Assembly: GCA_002422285.1 (NCBI GenBank)
Contig: DIUF01000010.1
Span: forward strand, 1-21,982
Length of the DNA stretch: 21,982 bases
Reading direction: 5' to 3'
Source: Flavobacteriales bacterium UBA6165
GTDB taxonomy: Bacteria; Bacteroidota; Bacteroidia; Flavobacteriales_D; Crocinitomicaceae
Made by a program: the position numbers and the translations under genes. Shown here in pieces: positions 16,068 through 21,982 of this stretch. Position 1 is the first letter of the stretch. Each line of letters opens with the position of its first letter. The notes under the pieces are model-generated. The model worked only from the letters and a program-made list of their open reading frames with translations, did not search any database and had not been told where the DNA came from.

Positions 16068-16822
16068 CGTGCTGCGTTAATGATTGACAAAAAATCTGAG
16101 GCCTTCAGGGAAGCACCACCAATCAAACCGCCATCAATGTCTGACATGGAAAAAAGTCCAGCAGCGTTAGTAGGATTGCAGCTACCACCATACAAAATAC
16201 GTGTGGTGTCGCTGATTTCTTTACCAAAACGGGCGTTCAACAATGTACGAATATGTTGGTGCATTTCATTGGCTTGTTCGTTTGTAGCGGTTTTTCCAGT
16301 ACCAATGGCCCAAACAGGTTCATAAGCGATCACAATGTTTTTGAATTTCGAAGCATCAACATGAAACAAAGATGCATTCAATTGATTTTCGACAAAGGAA
16401 AAATGCTCAACGCGCTCACGAATTTCCTCGGGTTCGCCGCAACAGAAAAAAACTGTAAAACCATTCTCCAACGCAAGGTCCACCTTTTGTTTCAAAAATT
16501 CTTCGTTTTCATGAAAAAGGGAACGACGTTCTGAATGTCCGACCAAAACAGCGCTAATTCCTAAATCTTTTATGTGGTTGATAGAAATCTCTCCGGTGTA
16601 AGCACCCGACAAAGCAGGATAAAAATTTTGGGCGCCAACATGAAGTAAACCTTCTGCATTTCGGGCAACATTGAGTGCATCTAAATAAACAAATGGTGAA
16701 AACACATAAACATCAGCATGAGCCAAATTGTCCACACTTAATTCCAACTCACCATAAAGGTGCATCGCCTCATTTTTGGTGAGATTCATCTTCCAATTTC
16801 CGGCAATTATTTTCTTTCTCAT
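16064..16822 (-). CDS. tpiA: Triosephosphate isomerase
   Basis: Glycolytic enzyme interconverting dihydroxyacetone phosphate and glyceraldehyde-3-phosphate in the cytosol. Active-site elements are all present: Lys11 in AGNWKMN, His96 in VLVGHSERR, Glu168 in AYEPVWAIGTGKTAT (with the flexible loop 6), and ILYGGSC and GGLIGGASL phosphate-binding turns near the end. The length of 252 residues is typical. Its start overlaps the stop of the BT_3928-like gene (ATGA) and its stop overlaps prmA, so it sits in the middle of a coupled four-gene set. A tpiA gene next to a BT_3928-type gene is a known Bacteroidota arrangement. Confidence 0.97.
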   Translation of the reverse strand: MRKKIIAGNWKMNLTKNEAMHLYGELELSVDNLAHADVYVFSPFVYLDALNVARNAEGLLHVGAQNFYPALSGAYTGEISINHIKDLGISAVLVGHSERRSLFHENEEFLKQKVDLALENGFTVFFCCGEPEEIRERVEHFSFVENQLNASLFHVDASKFKNIVIAYEPVWAIGTGKTATNEQANEMHQHIRTLLNARFGKEISDTTRILYGGSCNPTNAAGLFSMSDIDGGLIGGASLKASDFLSIINAAR

Positions 16823-18702
16823 TCCAATCTCAGTTTTGAACTTATCGTTTCAAATAATGGCAACCCTCGCAAAGGATATTTAGCCTCAACCACACCATTT
16901 TTCAGTACCATCAAACACACATTAGAACGACAAATTTCATTCACCTCTGATTGTTCCAAATTTAAAAACACCAATACGTTTTGGTCGATTTCGGACTTTT
17001 CGTACCAGAGTGCAGAGCGCTGATAACCAATGACTATCAAATCATATTCCTGGTCATGAGCTTTTTGAGTCATTAAACGAATTTGCTCCCAATGTTCAGG
17101 TAAAATTTTCCGGATATCTTTTACTACCCAAATAAACACCAAAGGGGCATTCACCACCGATTCACCAACATCGATATAGGTGAAATCTTCATGGATACCA
17201 ATAAACTTTTCAATAACTAAATTGGTGTCTTTAAACATGTCTTGACTAAACTCATTTGGATAAAGCATGACCTCAGCTCCGGTCGCTTTGTTCTTAACGC
17301 GATACAACTCTTCTGCAAATTTCTCAAGAAACGGGTTAATCAGTGGATGTTGAATTGATTTTTTCTGAATTTCTTCTACGGAGATAGTTGGTCTAAATTT
17401 ATAATTGGGCTCAACAATAAAAGGATTCATTTTGAGCTCTTTTTCACGGAGAAAAACATAATTGGTGTCTGATAAAATTGGGGAATCATTGATCATATCC
17501 TCTTTCAGGAAAATGACTTTATTTGTAAATTTGTGCTGATAAACATGCACAATAGTAGGCTCCTGATACTCTTGGATTTGAGAATTTGATATAGAGGTGC
17601 CAATCGCATAGGATCTAAAATCACTCAATGGTTCAAAAGAGATGACGTAGTACAATATCCCGAAAAGTAATAGAGCAACAAAGAGCAATGCGCCAAAGCT
17701 TGATTTTAAAAAGTTTACACCAAATCTGCGTACATTAGTGGCCAAATACAAGATTATTGCTGCTAGAATGACCAACCAAAACCAACCTGTAAGAGTGCCT
17801 TGAATCAGTATCGCCAGCCAAGCACATATACCATACAAGGTATTTTCGAAAGCCGCATTGGGCAACATCCAAAATTGGGTCACAAACAAAATCAATATAA
17901 ACAGGAGCAACATGAGATTTCTCGAAAAAGCTAAATCTGGAGTCAACTCCATTCCGAAAAAAGTTTCGTTTTTAGCACCAAGACACCCACATTCATTTAC
18001 GCAAACGTGATTTTTAACTTCTAAGAAATGGTATTCATCTTTTGTCTTCGAAATCAATGTTAAGTTATCATCCCATTGACTTCTATCGAGCAAATCTTTG
18101 GAATTGCCCTCATTAGCACGGATATTGAATTCGTGCTCAAAAGTTGCCGCTTCATTGCATGTCGAAGTGTAAAAAGAAACAAAAGAAAAGATCAACAAAA
18201 GCGGAACCAAAAGAAATACAGCGAGCTTATAAAGCAAATGATACAAAAGCATTAAGGAGAGTAATATTTCACCGACTGCAAGTGATATTGCGATTTTCAG
18301 CGTCCAAGAGGTATAAGGCACCAATGAAAAATCGCTCCAGCCAAAAAATTGACTTATTTTTAATGATAGTGCACCATCTTGGAAATATTGTTCAAGAATT
18401 TGAGCAAAACCAACAGGATCATTCAATTTTCCGAAGCCAGAAATAAGCAATACAACAGCAATCACCAGACGTGCAAAATAGGCATACATATAGAAGCCCC
18501 TCAGAATAAAAAGCATTACTGCTGAGCCCAAAAACATGCCGATGCCTGCTAACTTAAATAATCCAGATGCGCTTTGGTCAACAAAAAAAGATTGAAGGAG
18601 AAATACAGCGCCAAATACGTTCATCGCAACAAAGAGCACGTTTAGAACCATTGAGCGACCTTCGAAGAGGAGTCGTTTTGATTTTACGGTATTCCCTCTC
18701 AT
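16819..18702 (-). CDS. BT_3928-like DoxX/MauE-type membrane protein with thioredoxin-like tail
   Basis: Integral membrane protein, 627 residues, function unknown. Residues 18-175 contain about five hydrophobic helices, including the DoxX-like VLLISGFGKLNDPVGF (84-99). A cysteine cluster (Cys182; Cys234, Cys238 and Cys240 in CVNECGC) sits where family members carry a CGCFG-type motif. Four more helices follow at about 262-355. The family hallmark DFRSYAIG is at 361-368. Residues about 490-627 look like a thioredoxin fold, with the diagnostic ending ICRSNVCLMVLKNGVVEAKY, but there is no CxxC active site. Compared with the members I recall, it carries about 70 extra N-terminal residues and an insertion at 183-230. 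The neighbours DUF1599, tpiA and folP match the order seen in Bacteroides. A role in quinone or thiol redox chemistry is only an analogy. Confidence 0.85.
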   Translation of the reverse strand: MRGNTVKSKRLLFEGRSMVLNVLFVAMNVFGAVFLLQSFFVDQSASGLFKLAGIGMFLGSAVMLFILRGFYMYAYFARLVIAVVLLISGFGKLNDPVGFAQILEQYFQDGALSLKISQFFGWSDFSLVPYTSWTLKIAISLAVGEILLSLMLLYHLLYKLAVFLLVPLLLIFSFVSFYTSTCNEAATFEHEFNIRANEGNSKDLLDRSQWDDNLTLISKTKDEYHFLEVKNHVCVNECGCLGAKNETFFGMELTPDLAFSRNLMLLLFILILFVTQFWMLPNAAFENTLYGICAWLAILIQGTLTGWFWLVILAAIILYLATNVRRFGVNFLKSSFGALLFVALLLFGILYYVISFEPLSDFRSYAIGTSISNSQIQEYQEPTIVHVYQHKFTNKVIFLKEDMINDSPILSDTNYVFLREKELKMNPFIVEPNYKFRPTISVEEIQKKSIQHPLINPFLEKFAEELYRVKNKATGAEVMLYPNEFSQDMFKDTNLVIEKFIGIHEDFTYIDVGESVVNAPLVFIWVVKDIRKILPEHWEQIRLMTQKAHDQEYDLIVIGYQRSALWYEKSEIDQNVLVFLNLEQSEVNEICRSNVCLMVLKNGVVEAKYPLRGLPLFETISSKLRLE

Positions 18703-18705
18703 GAA

Positions 18706-19263
18706 TTAAGCATCAAAGCCGAGTAAAATTAAAGCAAACACGGCATAGTTTAACATATCATAATAGTTGGCATCAATTCCCTCCGAAACTTGGGTTTGCC
18801 CAGCATTGTTTTCAATCTGTTTGGTACGCAAAATTTTCATCAGAATCAAATCTGTGATAGACGACACGCGCATTGAACGCCAAGCCTCGCCATAATCATG
18901 ATTTTTGCGCTGCATCAAATCTGTGCTTTCTTGGGCGTATTTGTCATACAAACGCATCACATCGGCAACAGGCATCTGATTCATTTTTTCAGGATCGGCA
19001 CCCAATTCCAAAGGCAATTCCAATTGAATTAGCGCCATAATGCAGTAGTTCACGATGGCCACAAAACCTTCTTCTAAAGATTCATCCACTTTTGAAACAC
19101 CCGTTTCTTGAATGGTGCGAATACGTTGTGCTTTGATGAATATTTGATCGGTCAATGAGCTTGGCCTTAGGATGCGCCAAGCCGTTCCATAGTCAGCAGT
19201 TTTCTTCTCAAACAACTGTCGGGATTTTTCTATTACTTTCGCGTATTGTTTATCGGTTTCCAA
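18706..19263 (-). CDS. DUF1599 protein (nucleotide-modification-associated domain), tandem duplicate
   Basis: A 185-residue protein made of two copies of the DUF1599 domain. Residues 9-82 and 109-182 align along their length: KKTADYGTAWRILRPSSLTD against RKNHDYGEAWRSMRVSSITD, then VNYCIMALIQL against LNYAVFALILL. The domain is named for its association with modified-nucleotide systems in phages, but chromosomal Bacteroidota copies beside folP and tpiA are common and their function is not known. It has no signal peptide or membrane segment. The best start is TTG (19261-19263): the frame stays open to about 19293 but holds no ATG, and the sequence from TTG begins close to the first domain copy. 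It is first in a coupled set with the BT_3928-like gene 3 bases downstream. It diverges from folP with 41 bases between. Confidence 0.87.
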   Translation of the reverse strand: METDKQYAKVIEKSRQLFEKKTADYGTAWRILRPSSLTDQIFIKAQRIRTIQETGVSKVDESLEEGFVAIVNYCIMALIQLELPLELGADPEKMNQMPVADVMRLYDKYAQESTDLMQRKNHDYGEAWRSMRVSSITDLILMKILRTKQIENNAGQTQVSEGIDANYYDMLNYAVFALILLGFDA

Positions 19264-19304
19264 AATATTGATGCTGCGTTTAAGGGTGCCAAATTAATAA
19301 TAAA

Positions 19305-20138
19305 ATGAGTTCACAGACCACGAATTTTCCAAAGCTTTTCTTATTCGAGCGTGCCAAAATAATGGCTGTCATCAATACAACGCCCGATTCATTTTATAAA
19401 AACAGTCGCAGCCAAACAGAAAAAGACTTGCTCTATCTTGTTGAAAATGCGCTCAATGAAGGAGCAGACTGGTTGGATATTGGTGGCGTTTCTACCCGTC
19501 CTGGTTCTTCTCTTGTGGATTTAAATGAAGAGCGAAACCGTGTCGTTCCTGCGATTCAACTAGTCAAAAAAGAATTCCCCGAAGCGATTTTGAGTGTCGA
19601 TACCTTTCGTTCAGAAATAGCCCAAGAAGCCATTGATTTCGGAGCGAGCATTATCAACGATGTTTCTTATGGTGCGGATAAAAAACTTTTGACTTTGTGT
19701 GCTGAAAGAAACGTGCCTTATGTGTTGATGCATTTGCGAGGTACCCCCGACAATATGATGCAAAACACCAATTATGAGCACGTGGTGCAGGATGTTTACA
19801 CAGAATTGTTCAACAAACAAAAAGAACTAATTCAACTGGGCTTAAAGCGCTTGATTATTGACCCTGGCTTCGGTTTTAGTAAAACTTTGGAACAGAATTA
19901 TCAGTTGATGCATCAGCTCGATTTTTTCAAAAATTTGAATGCGCCGATTTTAGTCGGTATCAGCAGAAAATCGATGGTTTATAAACTTTTAAACACCGAT
20001 GCAGAAAACGCATTGAATGGTTCAACAGCGCTTCATACTATTGCACTTTTGAAAGGTGCTACTATCCTGCGTGTTCATGATGTGAGAGAAGCTGTTGAAG
20101 TGCGCACAATAATTGAACAATTAAACAAAACATCATAA
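19305..20138 (+). CDS. folP: Dihydropteroate synthase
   Basis: Cytoplasmic TIM-barrel enzyme that joins 6-hydroxymethyl-dihydropterin pyrophosphate and 4-aminobenzoate to form dihydropteroate in folate synthesis; it is the sulfonamide target. Pterin- and substrate-site motifs are in order: INTTPDSF (23-30), DIGGVSTRPGS (58-68), LSVDTF (96-101), NDVSYG (118-123), LMHLRGTP (141-148), DPGFGFSK (186-193), GISRKS (218-223) and RVHDV (256-260). The 277-residue length is normal. It is the only complete plus-strand gene in the window. It is divergent from DUF1599 and its end is 22 bases from the convergent end of the GT-C-like gene, with no evident terminator hairpin between. The start ATG could be slightly later, but the N-terminus reads as a typical extension. 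Confidence 0.97.
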   Translation: MSSQTTNFPKLFLFERAKIMAVINTTPDSFYKNSRSQTEKDLLYLVENALNEGADWLDIGGVSTRPGSSLVDLNEERNRVVPAIQLVKKEFPEAILSVDTFRSEIAQEAIDFGASIINDVSYGADKKLLTLCAERNVPYVLMHLRGTPDNMMQNTNYEHVVQDVYTELFNKQKELIQLGLKRLIIDPGFGFSKTLEQNYQLMHQLDFFKNLNAPILVGISRKSMVYKLLNTDAENALNGSTALHTIALLKGATILRVHDVREAVEVRTIIEQLNKTS

Positions 20139-20160
20139 TTTTCTATCCGAACAAAGCTGA

Positions 20161-21798
20161 TTATGGAATTTTTATATTATTGAACTGGAACAACTTGCAA
20201 TTTTTTGTACCATAAATTTCAGTAAAGTGCTCTTTCAGAACTGCCTCTATTTTTTGATGACAAGTTTCAATATTGGTTCCTAAATCGCCCAAAATCAAAA
20301 CGTAATCAACAGGGACGGCATTTGTATTGCTTTTCAAATTTTCTTTTAAATGAATACAAGGCAAATCTGCTTTACTCAAGTCCCCGAGTAAAGTACTGGG
20401 CATAAGCGCTTCATTCCAAACAAGAGGAAAATATCCATGATTGCATTCATAGTTTTCAAGGATCACCATAGGTTTGTCGATTCCTATATAATTTGAAAAA
20501 TGAATATCAAACCAATCATCTGAATAATCTATAGGCAAAACAAGGCTATTCGGCTCAACAAAAGAAGCCGCACGATAAATGTCTTTAGCGACTTTATTGT
20601 GTCGTTTGGTCTCTTCGATATAAAATGAATTGAGTTTAAAGTTGCAAAAAAGTACAATCAAAACACTTGAAAAACCTATCCAAAAAGAAATTTTCTGAGA
20701 AGACAGCCAAACAATATAAAACAAGAAAAAGAGCATGCCCAAACGAATGGTGATAAATCCTGCATAACCATCCGAATCGGGGAACTTGAAATAAAAGAAC
20801 AACGTGATGACGGTGGCCATAAGCCAAAAAACCGGTCCTCTAGCATTGGTTAAAAACCAATTTTTGAAATCCGCTTGCGCTGAAGTCAGTTTTTGAAACA
20901 TCAGATTTACACTATTGAATATAGCAATACAAGTTAAAACAAACAGCACATAAGCAATTATACTGGTGTAGGCTTCTTCTTGGTTAAAATGAAGTGCAAT
21001 AATCGGTCTCATATTTCTCAACCAATCCAAGAGTTCGCTGGTTTGGAGATAGACATCTTGACCTAAATGTGGTCGCGATAAGAAATACTTTGCAAACAAA
21101 ATGAGCGGCAATACAGAGGGAATCAACAAAATAGCTGCATGTTTCGAAGCATTTTGAAAGACCGATTTCAAGGATTTTCTGCTCTCAAGCCAAGAAAAAA
21201 TGGCTTGAATGAAAATATGTAGCCCAAGTAAAAACAATAAGATTCCAAACACAAAAATATGTGAGAAATAGGTCGCAACAATCAAGAAAAACAAGCTCAA
21301 TATAAACTTGAATGAAAAGGTGTGATTTTCTTGTTTAATCCAAAAACTGAGGGTTAAGAGCATGAAAATCAAGGAAAAGCAAAAATTATAAAAGCCAAAA
21401 AAGAAAACCAAAGAATAGGTGAATGGAAAAATAAAATAGCTCCACCAAATCCGATTAGGTGCCACCGTTCTTATGAGTCCTCGAAATGCCAAAGGCAATC
21501 CGACCATGTAAATGATCAGCAAAGCTTTTTCGGCAAGAAAACCAGGTAGCAATAGACTAAAAAACGCGAGAAGGACATGACCTGTCCAATTGGGTACGGG
21601 TTCAGCATTGTAACTAAAGAATATGTTTAAGTTGGAATGATTTTCAAACAAAAGTGAATTGATGACATTGGCGTTATACAAATGCGCAGGACCATCCACC
21701 GTAGGAAAAAACTTTCCCGAAAATATGGGGATCAGATTAAGTAATAGGATTAGAACGAAAATGTACTTTTCTACAATTTTGAAATTCAAATCTTTCAT
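20161..21798 (-). CDS. GT-C-like polytopic membrane protein
   Basis: A 545-residue inner-membrane protein with roughly nine to ten hydrophobic helices in residues 11-375, then a soluble domain of about 170 residues. Just after the first helix is VDGPAHLYN, with Asp35 and His39, in the first outer loop where GT-C glycosyltransferases hold a catalytic Asp-containing motif. The overall pattern (charged first loop, many helices, C-terminal periplasmic domain) fits GT-C enzymes that use lipid-phosphate sugars, such as dolichyl- or undecaprenyl-linked mannosyl or arabinosyl transferases. No specific activity can be assigned. The soluble part (residues about 395-545) is rich in Asp and aromatic residues with no motif I recognise. 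It is alone on its strand, facing folP. The 119 bases upstream hold its promoter region and that of the HMA gene. Confidence 0.72.
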   Translation of the reverse strand: MKDLNFKIVEKYIFVLILLLNLIPIFSGKFFPTVDGPAHLYNANVINSLLFENHSNLNIFFSYNAEPVPNWTGHVLLAFFSLLLPGFLAEKALLIIYMVGLPLAFRGLIRTVAPNRIWWSYFIFPFTYSLVFFFGFYNFCFSLIFMLLTLSFWIKQENHTFSFKFILSLFFLIVATYFSHIFVFGILLFLLGLHIFIQAIFSWLESRKSLKSVFQNASKHAAILLIPSVLPLILFAKYFLSRPHLGQDVYLQTSELLDWLRNMRPIIALHFNQEEAYTSIIAYVLFVLTCIAIFNSVNLMFQKLTSAQADFKNWFLTNARGPVFWLMATVITLFFYFKFPDSDGYAGFITIRLGMLFFLFYIVWLSSQKISFWIGFSSVLIVLFCNFKLNSFYIEETKRHNKVAKDIYRAASFVEPNSLVLPIDYSDDWFDIHFSNYIGIDKPMVILENYECNHGYFPLVWNEALMPSTLLGDLSKADLPCIHLKENLKSNTNAVPVDYVLILGDLGTNIETCHQKIEAVLKEHFTEIYGTKNCKLFQFNNIKIP

Positions 21799-21892
21799 GT
21801 TTCAGCTTTACATGCGCCGCGAAGAACGGAATTTTCATTGAATTATGACAAAAATCAAGTTTGTTTTATGACGTATTGCGAGTCGGACAACG

Positions 21893-21900
21893 TATCTTTG
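21893..21900 (+). promoter_or_regulatory. Bacteroidota-type -7 promoter box for the HMA gene
   Basis: TATCTTTG matches the Bacteroidota TAnnTTTG consensus exactly and lies 17 bases before the ATG at 21918, giving a very short leader. A -33 TTTG is less clear: TTTG at 21860-21863 is too far away and ATTG at 21875-21878 is close. The call rests on the -7 box and its position. Confidence 0.5.
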
Positions 21901-21917
21901 TATAAAATTTACACACC

Positions 21918-21982
21918 ATGAAAATCGAAGTTCACAATATCAAATGCGGGGGATGCATGAATTCCATCAAAAAATCAATGCT
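21918..21982 (+). CDS. HMA-domain heavy-metal-binding protein, N-terminal part only
   Basis: Cut by the window end after 21 codons and two bases. The start MKIEVHNIKCGGCMNS has the heavy-metal-associated CxxC pair (Cys10 and Cys13) after the first beta strand, as in CopZ-type copper chaperones and the first domain of P1B ATPases. Hydrophobic-residue spacing matches the family. Which of these it is, and how long it is, cannot be told here. A perfect -7 box lies just upstream. Confidence 0.75.
   Translation, partial: MKIEVHNIKCGGCMNSIKKSM

Noticed and set aside
20139..20160. Bidirectional terminator between folP and the GT-C-like gene
   Set aside because: Only 22 bases, with no inverted repeat or U-tract that I can see.
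21849..21856. Minus-strand -7 box for the GT-C-like gene
   Set aside because: One mismatch to TAnnTTTG and no matching -33 element at the right distance.

Overview
The window reads as chromosomal DNA from a member of the Bacteroidota, probably on the Flavobacteriia side. The evidence is the low G+C, Sec signal peptides that end in Ala-Gln, almost no Shine-Dalgarno sequences, one perfect TAnnTTTG promoter box (21893-21900), and several families typical of that phylum: a BT_3928-type DoxX-like protein, a DUF1599 protein beside folP and tpiA, and a TPR/PD40 surface protein. No phage, integrase, insertion sequence, CRISPR array, rRNA or tRNA was recognised. The density is that of a core chromosome, with every intergenic gap under about 120 bases.

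Layout. Ten genes and a repeat tract fill 1-15159, and three more minus-strand genes extend the run to 19263. All are on the minus strand, so they are read from right to left. From 19263 downwards they are: a DUF1599 protein (duplicated domain), a BT_3928-type membrane protein, tpiA and prmA (the last three joined by ATGA overlaps); then a 1532-residue exported protein of unknown function, plsY, a 1926-residue TPR/PD40/coiled-coil/SPOR protein and a small transglutaminase-like protein, packed with a 4-base overlap, 2 bases and 15 bases between them; then a MazG-like NTP pyrophosphohydrolase, a Nudix hydrolase and a secreted S9D glutamyl-endopeptidase-like peptidase. The run ends in a small array of inverted and tandem repeats at 8-106, which supplies the last codons of the peptidase gene. 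On the right, folP is on the plus strand, divergent from the DUF1599 gene across only 41 bases. A GT-C-like membrane protein runs convergently to folP. The first 21 codons of an HMA-type metal-binding protein begin at 21918.

How the genes fit together. The right half is a known Bacteroidota housekeeping neighbourhood: folate synthesis, nucleotide-related DUF1599, a redox-type membrane protein, glycolysis and L11 methylation. The middle is an envelope block. Two giant exported proteins flank plsY, the enzyme that commits glycerol-3-phosphate to phospholipid synthesis, and the tight spacing suggests translational coupling. The left part holds two presumed nucleotide house-cleaning enzymes and a secreted peptidase.

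The most interesting unexplained items are the two giant envelope proteins (1926 and 1532 residues) and the repeat tract at the left edge. I found no clear evidence of an unprecedented system. Family names come from motif recognition alone, without database searches.
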